Positions 53,776-62,246 of a stretch of 64,000 nucleotides of DNA are shown here, one piece after another (position 1 is the first letter of the stretch; each line of letters opens with the position of its first letter). This stretch comes from Synechococcales cyanobacterium C42_A2020_086 (GTDB taxonomy: Bacteria > Cyanobacteriota > Cyanobacteriia > Elainellales > Elainellaceae). The position numbers and the translations under genes are program-made. Location: positions 124,001 to 188,000 of the forward strand of contig JACYLU010000008.1 in assembly GCA_015272325.1 (NCBI GenBank), given 5' to 3'. The notes below the pieces were generated by a model that searched no databases, had not been told where the DNA came from, and saw nothing but the letters and a program-made list of their open reading frames with translations.

Positions 53776-56337
53776 CTAATCTTCGAGCGGGTACAGCTCG
53801 CGCACCTCAGCACCGGACTGCAGTGACAGTGCCTGATCCGCTAAACGGCGGCAGTCGGCCAGGTTGAGGGTGCGAATTTGGGCTTTGATGCTAGGAATCG
53901 TTGGAATACTGACGCTCAGCTCCTTGACGCCCAAGCCAATCAAGATTGGTACGGCTTGCGGGTCACTGCCAATGCCGCCGCAAATACCGCAAAATTTGCC
54001 GTGGGCGTTGGCGGCCTTCGCGGCCATGCCAATGAGCGCCAGCACCGATGGGTTGAGTCCATCCACATAGGGGGCTAGCTTCGGGTGGCCGCGGTCCATC
54101 GCTAGAGTGTATTGGGTTAAGTCGTTCGTACCCACTGAAAAGAAATCCGCCTCCTGGGCAAACTGATCCGCCAAAACTGCTGCTGAGGGCACCTCCACCA
54201 TGATGCCAGCCGAGATCGGCGGAACGCCTAGCGCCTGCCGTTCTTCTTCCAGCATGGCTTTGGCCATATACCAGTCTTCCAGGGTGGCAATCATCGGAAA
54301 CATGATTTTGACGTTGCCCTGGGTGGAGGCACGCAAAATAGCACGGAGTTGGGTGCGCAGAATATCAGGGCGATCAAAACCAATGCGAATGCCACGCACA
54401 CCCAAGAAGGGGTTTTCTTCCGGCGGAATCGGCAGATAGGACAGGGGTTTATCGCCGCCCACATCCAGCGTGCGGATAATCAGCGGGCGGTTGCCTAAAA
54501 TGCGAGCAATGGAAGCGTAAATCTCGGTTTGCTCGTCTTCGCTAGGGGCACTATCGCGCTCCATAAACACAAACTCTGACCGCAGCAGACCGACGCCTTC
54601 GCCGCCTAGAGCCACGGCCTTCTCGGCTTCTTTAGCATTACCGATATTGGCTACCACCTCGATGCGATGTCCATCTTGGGTCTGGGCCGGCAGATCGGCG
54701 GTTGCCAGATCCGCCTCGCGTTTGGCTTTCAGTCGAGCTTGCTTGCGTCGAACTTGCTCCATTTCCTCGGCAGACGGGTTGAGCCGCAGCTTGCCTTTGC
54801 TACCGTCGAGAATAACGGGTGTTCCGTCCAGCAATTCCATGATCCGCGGCTCTGCTCCAGCAATTGCAGGAATATCCATTGAACGTGCCAGGATGGAGAC
54901 GTGGGAAGTGGCCCCACCGCCGATGGTACAGAAGCCCAATACCTTACCTCTTTCTAGAGTTGCCGTATCAGAAGGGGTCAGGTCTTCGGCTAGCAGAATG
55001 CTTTGATCCGGATAGGATATGGTTTCAGTCGAGGTGCCGGTCAGAATCCGCAGCACCCGTTCGCCCACGTCGCGCAGATCATTAGCGCGGGCAGCCAGCA
55101 ACTCGTTCTTTAGCTGGGATAATACCTCGGCCTGCGCGGTATAGGCTTGCTGCCAAGCAAAGGCGGCACTCTTGCCCTTGTCGATCAAGCTGGTTGCGGT
55201 GTCTTCCAATTCTGGGTCTTCGAGTAGCTCTAAGTGAGCCGCAAAAATAGCAGCCTTGCCGGCATCTGCTTGTCCATGCACCTTCGCCCGTAGGGCTTCA
55301 ATTTCCGATTTGGCTTGATCGATGGCCCGCTCTAGCTTGCGCCGTTCCGCATTAGGGGTGGTGCCCGTTTCGCTCACCTGAATCTCTTGGCGACGAATGC
55401 GGTGGGTATAGCCGACGGCAATGCCCGGAGAAGCTGGAACACCCAAGATGACATTTGGATCGCTGGAGCGCGGTCGCGGGGGTGGCGGTGCTGCTTCTAG
55501 CGTGGCAATGCTAGCCGGAACGCCAATTGGCTTGGCTCCCTCTTCCCCCAGACCCGTCCGCAACGCTTCGCTGAGTTCAGCAATGGCAGCGTCGGCATCC
55601 GTTCCCGTGGCGATCAAATGCACCGTATCGCCATGACCGATTTCCAACCCCATCAACCCAACCACGCTGCGCACACTCACCTGCCGGTCGCCCCGTTTGA
55701 GCCGAATGTCCGATTGATATTTCTTAGCGAGATTCACCAGTACAGCAGCAGGGCGAGCATGCAGCCCAGTGGGATTAGGGACAATAATCGGGTCAGAGGT
55801 GAGGGTCTTGCCAGTCTGTGCGGCTTTCCCGTCGGTTTGTACTCCTGCCAGCGCCAAATCTAGAATCACATCTTGCCCTGCCGTGACGTTCCCGGAATAG
55901 GGTGTGAATGTGGTGACCTCATCGCTATTGCTAATAACAATTTGCGTCAGGAGACTTTTGGCATTGAGGGCAACAAAGTCAGCGTCAAAGTCGATCAGCA
56001 CATCCCCTGCTTTAACCCTATCGCCCACCTTCACATGGGGGTCAAATCCCTTCCCTCGCAGGGCCACTGTATCTAGGCCGATGTGCATCAAAACTTCCAA
56101 GCCTTCAGCCGTCTTCACGGTAACGGCATGGCAGGAAGGATGCAGCTGCACAACTTCTCCATCACAGGGAGACAAGAGAGATTGGCTGACCGGATCAATA
56201 GAGATGCCATCTCCCACCATCTTCTCGGCAAACACTGGATCCGGAACTTTTTCAATAGGGACTAACCTCCCAGATAAAGGGGCGATTAAGGAAACATCGG
56301 CTGCTGTAGATTGAGCCGACGTAGCAGTATAAGTCAT
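53776..56337 (-). CDS. PTS EIIA(Glc)-HPr-EI fusion phosphoryl carrier
   Basis: 853 residues carrying three PTS parts. EIIA(Glc)-like (about 1-165) has the phosphate-accepting His85 in EVLMHIGLDTV and the second His70. HPr (about 181-270) has His193 in NPTGLHARPAAVL and a serine (Ser224) at the HPr Ser46 place. Enzyme I (about 297-850) has His479 in IGGGATSHVSILARS and the PEP-site blocks SVGTNDLTQYTLAMDRGH and KFCGICGGIGSDPQAVPIL. All phosphorylation residues are present, so one protein could carry phosphate from PEP to the EIICB encoded just downstream. Fusions in this order occur in NagF/FPr-type proteins of proteobacteria. Transfer from such a donor is plausible but not proven. Confidence 0.94.
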   Translation of the reverse strand: MTYTATSAQSTAADVSLIAPLSGRLVPIEKVPDPVFAEKMVGDGISIDPVSQSLLSPCDGEVVQLHPSCHAVTVKTAEGLEVLMHIGLDTVALRGKGFDPHVKVGDRVKAGDVLIDFDADFVALNAKSLLTQIVISNSDEVTTFTPYSGNVTAGQDVILDLALAGVQTDGKAAQTGKTLTSDPIIVPNPTGLHARPAAVLVNLAKKYQSDIRLKRGDRQVSVRSVVGLMGLEIGHGDTVHLIATGTDADAAIAELSEALRTGLGEEGAKPIGVPASIATLEAAPPPPRPRSSDPNVILGVPASPGIAVGYTHRIRRQEIQVSETGTTPNAERRKLERAIDQAKSEIEALRAKVHGQADAGKAAIFAAHLELLEDPELEDTATSLIDKGKSAAFAWQQAYTAQAEVLSQLKNELLAARANDLRDVGERVLRILTGTSTETISYPDQSILLAEDLTPSDTATLERGKVLGFCTIGGGATSHVSILARSMDIPAIAGAEPRIMELLDGTPVILDGSKGKLRLNPSAEEMEQVRRKQARLKAKREADLATADLPAQTQDGHRIEVVANIGNAKEAEKAVALGGEGVGLLRSEFVFMERDSAPSEDEQTEIYASIARILGNRPLIIRTLDVGGDKPLSYLPIPPEENPFLGVRGIRIGFDRPDILRTQLRAILRASTQGNVKIMFPMIATLEDWYMAKAMLEEERQALGVPPISAGIMVEVPSAAVLADQFAQEADFFSVGTNDLTQYTLAMDRGHPKLAPYVDGLNPSVLALIGMAAKAANAHGKFCGICGGIGSDPQAVPILIGLGVKELSVSIPTIPSIKAQIRTLNLADCRRLADQALSLQSGAEVRELYPLED

Positions 56338-56830
56338 CTTGGTTTCCTCAGGGTTTCACAAGGTATGGTGTGAGCCACTTTGGGTCAATTACAGAAGTAA
56401 TCGCTATTTTTTCACCTTCATCGTTAATTGGAAGGTATCTTCGCTCTCAAGCAGAAGAATTTAAGCTTCTGTTCATAAACTGCTTTACATCCTGTTAAGC
56501 GGTTTGCCGCAACCCCCGACGGACTGAGATTGCAAAGACAGCTGTTTCCGAGCGCAACCTTACTTCAGGATGTAAATTCACGACTCATGGTGTTAAACGA
56601 CTTCCTGCCCAATTCAGCTGTTGATTAATAAATCGGTTCATGAAGAATCGGTAGCAGCTGGGTGAAGAAGCGGCTCCGTCCTGTTGGAACCCATCGGAGG
56701 CACAGGCAAGCATGCGACTTCTTAAATCCTTCATCATTCAGTAATTTTTCAGTTCGCCTTGCAGCTCAGTCTAAAGAACTACTTTAAACCATTCTATAAT
56801 TCCGTGATATTACTTAATAGCTGTAGGATT
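56338..56830. other. Divergent promoter region of the PTS operon
   Basis: 493 bp between the minus-strand PTS operon and a plus-strand small membrane gene. It holds a perfect 11-bp inverted repeat with arms 81 bp apart (listed separately) and a short hairpin CAGAAG-AATTTAAG-CTTCTG at about 56450-56470. A plus frame starting at 56759 is open but not needed for the gene at 56831. Confidence 0.45.
56484..56586. promoter_or_regulatory. Widely spaced perfect inverted repeat, candidate operator pair
   Basis: TTTACATCCTG at 56484-56494 and its exact reverse complement CAGGATGTAAA at 56576-56586. Similarity continues a little beyond the arms (TTAAG versus AAGTAAG). The arms are 81 bp apart, close to eight helical turns, so two bound repressors could loop the DNA. 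It lies about 150-250 bp upstream of the PTS start codon. Confidence 0.5.
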
Positions 56831-57085
56831 ATGGACTTGCTGGTCGGTATGAAAGCTGTCTACAGTCATCGTGTGTCCATTGCTCTGTTGGTATCAGGGG
56901 TCATCAGTATGGGGGTCGCTCTCGCATGGTTTTACATCGGGCAGCCTTTGCTAAACCACTTGCAGCAGTCCACGATTTACCCTGCCGGGATTCCCTGGCT
57001 GCAGAATGAGCAGGAGTGCAGTGCCAGCGGCAGAACCTGGGAAGACGATACTTGCTGGGATGCAGAGCATGACCCTAATTTCTAG
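56831..57085 (+). CDS. Small membrane protein with Cys-Trp motif tail
   Basis: 84 residues from the ATG at 56831 with TAGGA in front. One membrane helix at about 18-40 (VSIALLVSGVISMGVALAWF) is followed by an outside tail that ends CSASGRTWEDDTCWDAEHDPNF in pieces. The pattern of two cysteines with GRTW and W-D between them, and H-x-P-x-F at the end, looks conserved in cyanobacteria and suggests a disulfide-bonded small domain. Function unknown. It diverges from the PTS operon. Confidence 0.65.
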   Translation: MDLLVGMKAVYSHRVSIALLVSGVISMGVALAWFYIGQPLLNHLQQSTIYPAGIPWLQNEQECSASGRTWEDDTCWDAEHDPNF

Positions 57086-57295
57086 GTAGCTAGTTAGGCA
57101 TCTAGTTAAGCATCTAGTCCGGCAGGCAGCATCAATGCTGAACCGGCCGCAAAAAAGCCACAAAAAAGCAGCGCCCTCAGGAACACTGCTTGCAGTCATT
57201 TGCTGCTGTTGACAATCAAACCACCAGCTCAACCGAGCCAACGGGTTCGTCAAGATGATCCTCAACCCCTTGCCCAAGGGCTAAGTCACCATCTT

Positions 57296-58783
57296 TCAAC
57301 TAGCTGAAGCGGCAGTTTGCGGCACCAGACGGCTAATGCCCTGCTTCACCAACTGCTGCAGAAAAGCCGAGCGTTGATTTTCTTGGAACACCGCCTTGAG
57401 CTTCTGGATCAGCCGTTCGATTTGGAAGCTAGGCTTAGCGGTGGTGTCTAATACTTGACTTTGTTCCTCAAAGTATTCCACTAGGCTCAAGCCGGCCAAA
57501 CGGGTCAGGTAGGCAGCGCTGATTCCCTGCAGCATCCCCCCTGCCACATAGGTGAGGGCATGGCTCTTCAGCAGTGGCGCAATCGCCTGACTTGCCATTT
57601 CCACCAGTCCCAGCTTCACCATTTGACTTGCCATTTGCCCTGCCACCGTTTTGGCTTGCTCGAGCGAGAAGGACTGCTGATATACCGTACCCAGATCCAT
57701 TACCATCTGGGCATTGATCGCTGCCGTTGCCAGGAGGTCGAGGCTGGGCACCGGGTTAGCAAAGGCCGCTGCGGCCGCCACCCATTGATATTGCTCAATC
57801 GCAGGCAGAGCCTGAGTCCGGCGTACTTGATTCAGCTCGACTTGAACCCGGACATGCAAAGCTTCTGCCTGCCGCAGTGTAGTTGCCCGAATCAACGCCG
57901 GAGCCTCGCTGCTTAGAATTTGCTTGAGCCGCACTTGCAAGGCAGCCAAGTCGGGCGGTGGCTGATCGAGGCGCTCTTGCACAGAACCGTCAGGCTGGTG
58001 CTGCCGCACTTTGATGGGAGCCGGCTGAGCACTAACAGCAACCACGTCTTCAGGGGCAATCAGTCCTTGCACCCGCTGGCGCAACTGCTGCAGGATCACA
58101 GGGCGATCGCTCGGGAGGTATTGATCTTGCTTATTGAACACTACCACGACGCGATGATGCCGCTGACGCAAATGGCACACCGATTGAAATTCAGACTCAG
58201 TCAAATCGCCAGCCGTCACAAACAGGATGAGATCGGCATTCTCCAAATCCGCTTCCTCCTCCTGGGGTACTGCGGCCACCAAGACAGATGGTGCTGCTGC
58301 CGAGGAGGTTTCCACCTGCCCACCGGCTGGCTGGGAATCTTGCTGATTGGAGTAGATGGACCGCAGCACCGTAGTTTTCCCGACAAATCGGCTGCCCATA
58401 ACCGCTAGCTGCACCTCTTGGCGATTGAGCTGCGCCTTGACTGCGGCTAGCTGTTGCTCCAACTGCACGACTACAGGGGCATCTGCTGCTTTCAGCTCGC
58501 TGGCGAGCTGTTCGATTCGGGCTGCCACCGTCGCAAACGCCCGATCCACCATCGACTGATCAACCGCTGTCGGCAGTTTCAGGACAGGAACTGCTCGATT
58601 GGGGCGTTGCTTCAGCCACCAAATCCCTGAACCGAGCGCAATGGTCGCCCAAACCACCAGCCCACCAAAATCTAACAGTACAGGGTGCAAACTTTCTAAG
58701 AGCCAGACACTCAGGGTTAGTCCAAGTCCGCCGACTAGGATCGGTCGCCGCAGTAAAGGAGTCATTGCCGTTTCATCCACCAT
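57296..58783 (-). CDS. GTPase with C-terminal DUF697 membrane domain
   Basis: 495 residues from the ATG at 58783 (an in-frame GTG precedes it). Two N-terminal hydrophobic segments (VGGLGLTLSVWLLESLHPVL and after) are followed by a coiled coil (about 75-120) and the G domain: P-loop MGSRFVGKTTVLRS, a switch and strand ADLILFVTAGDLTE, and NKQD as the G4 base-recognition motif. The C-terminal third is the alanine-rich DUF697 region (WVAAAAAFANPVPSLDLLAT, ATAAINAQMVMDLG). Relatives are YcjF/DUF697 proteins of cyanobacteria and plastids. It may act in membrane remodelling or stress, but no function is established here. DxxG (G3) is not clear. Confidence 0.8.
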   Translation of the reverse strand: MVDETAMTPLLRRPILVGGLGLTLSVWLLESLHPVLLDFGGLVVWATIALGSGIWWLKQRPNRAVPVLKLPTAVDQSMVDRAFATVAARIEQLASELKAADAPVVVQLEQQLAAVKAQLNRQEVQLAVMGSRFVGKTTVLRSIYSNQQDSQPAGGQVETSSAAAPSVLVAAVPQEEEADLENADLILFVTAGDLTESEFQSVCHLRQRHHRVVVVFNKQDQYLPSDRPVILQQLRQRVQGLIAPEDVVAVSAQPAPIKVRQHQPDGSVQERLDQPPPDLAALQVRLKQILSSEAPALIRATTLRQAEALHVRVQVELNQVRRTQALPAIEQYQWVAAAAAFANPVPSLDLLATAAINAQMVMDLGTVYQQSFSLEQAKTVAGQMASQMVKLGLVEMASQAIAPLLKSHALTYVAGGMLQGISAAYLTRLAGLSLVEYFEEQSQVLDTTAKPSFQIERLIQKLKAVFQENQRSAFLQQLVKQGISRLVPQTAASAS

Positions 58784-59275
58784 CACAACCAGTGCGCATC
58801 GCTATTCTAGCTTTATTCAGGCAGTAATGACTCAGCAGAACTCCCATCTAGAATCTTGAGCGACATCTGACGAAAATCGTCATTGGTCAGCGCAACAAGC
58901 AAGGCTTGATGAGAATTACCCAATTGATACTGATGGGGTAGGTCGAGCAGCATAGAAACTGGTAACTTGCTGCAAACGATATACGATGGTGACAACAAAC
59001 CTGGCGCAAACACACCCGAGGAGATGATGTCTAGGTGAGGTGGCTCTTGACGGAAGCTAATTGACAATGAAGTGTTTACAATACAATACAAGAACTACTA
59101 AGGCTATGAAAAGGCTATTCAAAAACAGAGAATGCTTGATAAAGAATGCTTGACAGATTATGAAAATAGAAAAGAACAGGCGAGATCACCCGTTTGGCGA
59201 GATGTATCTGGGACAATTGTCCCAATTCGGTGTTGAATTGGTGATGAATGGTGTCTTAGTGAAAGTAATTACAAT
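58784..59275. other. Intergenic region between lnt-like and DUF697 genes
   Basis: 492 bp. A minus frame at 58813-59091 (92 codons, TTG start) is open and somewhat protein-like (HLDIISSGVFAPGLLSPSYI), but it has no ribosome site or known family, so it is only a possible small gene or relic. A perfect 16-bp palindrome and a small hairpin lie at 59209-59241 (listed separately). Confidence 0.4.
59209..59241. other. Perfect 16-bp palindrome followed by a 7-bp hairpin
   Basis: TGGGACAATTGTCCCA at 59209-59224 is fully palindromic. Overlapping it, CCAATTC at 59222-59228 pairs with GAATTGG at 59235-59241 around six bases. It lies 35-67 bp past the stop of the lnt-like gene. It may be a protein-binding site or part of the 3' end of that transcript. 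Confidence 0.6.
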
Positions 59276-60811
59276 CTAATCTTGAAAGGATTGATTTGAT
59301 TCCACAGGCTTCGCTCCTCGTCTTGATTGCATCAGCAATACAACGAATCCAGCACAACACAAATAGACAAACCAATCGCCGGCAATTCCATAGAGTGTCC
59401 TCACTCCCTGAATCGGTATTTCAGCCCGCAAGGTTGCTGTCGGATTGGCATAGTGATCAACCTGTCCTAACCCCTGACCATAGGCGTTAAAGGCAGCTAG
59501 AAGCCCGTTGCTCGTCGGACGAATCATTGAAGCTCCATTTTCAATTGCCCGAAACACCGCGTTGAAGTGATGCGTATACCGCATTGCTAATCCATCGTTA
59601 GATGGGACAAACAGAATATCTGCTTGCTGGCGACCTACTTGCTGCACCAATGAAGGAAAATCGGCATCATAACAAATGACCGTAGCCAATCGACCGTAGG
59701 GAGTGTCTACAACTGGAATGATCCCTGTCCCATGTTTTTGGTTGAAATACTCACTTGGAAAGACTGGACGCGCTTTGTCATAGCTCCATAGAATTTGCCC
59801 CATAGGATCGAGCAGAATAGCCTTATTTTCATAAAATGGCGCCTGCTCAGCTTGCCAAATACTGGCAAAACCGAGCTGCAAATAAATGCCTGTTTGCTTA
59901 GTCAAGGCTTGTGCTCTTGCAATGAACAATGGCTCATCTTCTTGCAAGATCGACGTAGCCGCTTCAGACCAGACAATGAGTTTGGCTCCGCGTCTTGCCT
60001 CTTGTTCAGTTCGAACAAACAAATCGTCTGAAACAGGCTGAAAGCGATTGCGGAGAGCCAAACGTGATTCCACTTGTAAATACTGTTTGCCAAACAAAGG
60101 TCCCGCTTGCCAAGCAGCCGCTTTCAAAGCACGATTGGGCACTATTCCTGCAATTTGCACTGTCGGAATTGTCCTAGTCGCAAAAGCAAGACGAGCGCCG
60201 CCATAAAAGGCAATCAGCAGCACTATGCTGAGAAACAAAATAAGCAATCGCTTATTTGCCCTCAAATCAAATTCAGATTCCCACAGTTGGTTGACTATCG
60301 TCGCAAACCAGGCAATTAAAAACGACAGCCCCCCGATCCCGGTCAGAGAGACAATCTGCATCAGAGTCAGATTGATATACTGCGTGTTGCCTAGCGGCAG
60401 CCACCCTCCAAGCGGGGTCAAAGACTGGACCCATTCAGCAATCACAAGGGCGGTTGGAAAAATCAGGGTGCGGGGTAACCCTGTCCAACGGTCAACAAGC
60501 AAGCGATCACTAGCATAAGCAACGAGGGGAACCACTGCCAGCAAAATCGCATAAAGCAACAGAATGATCGGTGGTACAGGAATCCAGTTTTGTCGCATTC
60601 CCACAAAGCCTGCGATGCCATGAACGCCTAGAATCAGTAGTAGCGCAATTGGCGTATTCGGATAGACACGGGTAAACCGCAACAGCAGAACGGTTCCTAA
60701 CCAACCTGCAATGGGAATAACAGTTTGAAAATGCGTAAAAGATAGCAGCAGGAGACTTAGAATGAGCCAAAGCCACCAATAGTGATCAGCAGGTTTAAGT
60801 CTCAAAGGCAC
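59276..60811 (-). CDS. lnt: Apolipoprotein N-acyltransferase-like (Lnt) carbon-nitrogen hydrolase
   Basis: 511 residues from a GTG at 60811 with AAGGG upstream. The N-terminal half has about six to seven membrane helices, and the C-terminal half is a nitrilase-fold domain. The Glu-Lys-Cys triad is visible: Glu in LIVWSEAATSIL, Lys in LWSYDKARPVFPSEYF, Cys in ATVICYDADFPSLVQQ. Length and order match Lnt, which adds the third acyl chain to lipoproteins. The family also includes close relatives with other acyl acceptors, so the exact reaction is not certain. A last membrane helix (FVYLCCAGFVVLLM) closes the protein. An IS4-type element sits only 60 bp before its start and may have taken or changed its promoter. 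Confidence 0.85.
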   Translation of the reverse strand: MPLRLKPADHYWWLWLILSLLLLSFTHFQTVIPIAGWLGTVLLLRFTRVYPNTPIALLLILGVHGIAGFVGMRQNWIPVPPIILLLYAILLAVVPLVAYASDRLLVDRWTGLPRTLIFPTALVIAEWVQSLTPLGGWLPLGNTQYINLTLMQIVSLTGIGGLSFLIAWFATIVNQLWESEFDLRANKRLLILFLSIVLLIAFYGGARLAFATRTIPTVQIAGIVPNRALKAAAWQAGPLFGKQYLQVESRLALRNRFQPVSDDLFVRTEQEARRGAKLIVWSEAATSILQEDEPLFIARAQALTKQTGIYLQLGFASIWQAEQAPFYENKAILLDPMGQILWSYDKARPVFPSEYFNQKHGTGIIPVVDTPYGRLATVICYDADFPSLVQQVGRQQADILFVPSNDGLAMRYTHHFNAVFRAIENGASMIRPTSNGLLAAFNAYGQGLGQVDHYANPTATLRAEIPIQGVRTLYGIAGDWFVYLCCAGFVVLLMQSRRGAKPVESNQSFQD

Positions 60812-60870
60812 TTTAAACGACCCTTTTGGTAATCTTAACCCTCATTCTGTCATTTTATGGGCAAAAAGCT

Positions 60871-62150
60871 GGTTGGCTGACAAAACTAGGAGGCTGGAAA
60901 ACGAGAGAGGACAATAAATTCACGCTTCAAGGCATGCTTCAATTGACGCTGAGAGGCAAGAGCCGGTTCTGGGTCAGGCGCACCAGAGAGCAACCAGTAC
61001 AGTTGAATAGTCCACTGCTCAGTCACGGCAAGCCGAATCCAGTTCCAGCCTAACTTCAAGTAGCTCATACCACGATACCAGTGCGGGTCAACCCGTCGCC
61101 TTTGGTTTGTCGCGACGACCTGAACCCCTTGCAGTACCAGCATCGTCAGTGCAATGACTCCGCAAAGCTGCGATAACGAGAACCTGTCACGAATCCGAGA
61201 GGCTTCCAGTTGAAAGCCATTCGACTTGAGATCCAAAAACGATTCCTCCACTTGAAAGCGGAGACGATATTGAGCAAAGGTTTGTAAGCTTGTCGGCTCA
61301 TCACTGACAATCGTCGAGGGTTCACCGCTTTGCTGGTCATGAGCAAACGCCAGATAAACCTTGGGGTAGGGCTTGGTTTTACCGACCCAGACCGCAGGGG
61401 TGCAATAAACTTGTCCCGGTTGCAACTGGACTGACGATACTTTGCGCCACTGCCCCTGGTGCTGAAAGTGAAAGGAGCGTTTGATGCCAATGCGGAAATG
61501 CCAGTTCAGATTCTCTTTGAGGTATTGCATCAGTTTGCCATCGGCAAAGCCCCGGTCAGCCAGCAGGACAACGGCTACTCCATTGGGCATGAGTCGTTGT
61601 ACTTGTCGCAGTCGCCTCTCAATTGTCCACAACTTCACCGTACTACTAGAGTGCGCCACGCCTTACCAGGCAATGGGGACTGTTCTGCCTCGATACACCA
61701 CTCCTAGCCAGACGATGCAAAAGCAATTCCACACCACTGTCGGGTCCAGGCTGAGATACAGTCGTTCCTGCTTCCATCCCGACACAGCCTGCCCAACCAG
61801 AGCATGATGGGCAGAAATGACATCAATGCGGCGATTCGACAACCATCGGCAAAACCGTCGCTGGTGCGATTGGGCAATTTTTGCTCGGCTGACCACGTAT
61901 ACCCCAAATCCATTGAGATGAACGTTTTGGCTCTGAATCATCCCCACCCTCATCCAGCACAGGGGTTGCAGATGACGCGCATCTCGCCATTGAATTTCGC
62001 ATTGACTCAGAAATTCAGACAGCGCATCATAAAGACGGGAAGTAGGAGACATATGATTTGACTGGTGTGTGTGGTTACTTCTCAGCCTAAATCACGCTCC
62101 GCTTCCCTCCTAGCTTTTGCTTCAGCCTCATCTCGTTTTGTCAGTCAATC
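60871..62150 (-). mobile_element. IS4-type insertion sequence, about 1.28 kb
   Basis: Outer ends GGTTGGCTGACAAAAC (60871-60886) and, as reverse complement, GATTGACTGACAAAAC (62135-62150) match at 14 of 16 bases. Inside them both ends also share a GAGGCTG block. The element holds one transposase frame with a single in-frame stop. I see no clear target-site duplication at these ends; the true ends may differ by a few bases. Confidence 0.75.
60886..62052 (-). pseudogene. IS4-family DDE transposase interrupted by one in-frame stop codon
   Basis: 388 codons read in a single frame apart from TAA at 61663-61665. Before the stop: a helical N-terminus, then SLDPTVVWNCFCIVWLGVVY with the first catalytic Asp, ending RTVPIAW. 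After it: VAHSSSTVKLWTIERRLRQV, then VVLLADRGFADGKLM with the second Asp, and YRLRFQVEESFLDLKS with the Y-x2-R-x3-E-x6-K signature and the Glu. All three acids are kept. Intact relatives have a lysine-like codon after the Trp, so a single change may have caused the stop. The element is probably non-autonomous unless the stop is read through. The 3' end overlaps the left inverted repeat. Confidence 0.85.
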
Positions 62151-62246
62151 AGGTCTCGTAGCTCAACTCGCCCTCTAGACATTTTCTTGACCGCTGTCAG
62201 CCTCAGGGCTTATGTTGGGCTTGCCGAGTATAGTTCAACTTCAAAC

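Noticed and set aside
58813-59091. A 92-codon minus frame as a gene in its own right
   Set aside because: TTG start, no ribosome site and no recognisable family. It may be a relic, but I cannot support a call.
60886-62052. Transposase read as two genes needing a programmed frameshift
   Set aside because: Both parts are in the same frame, separated only by TAA, so this is a nonsense codon and not a frameshift.
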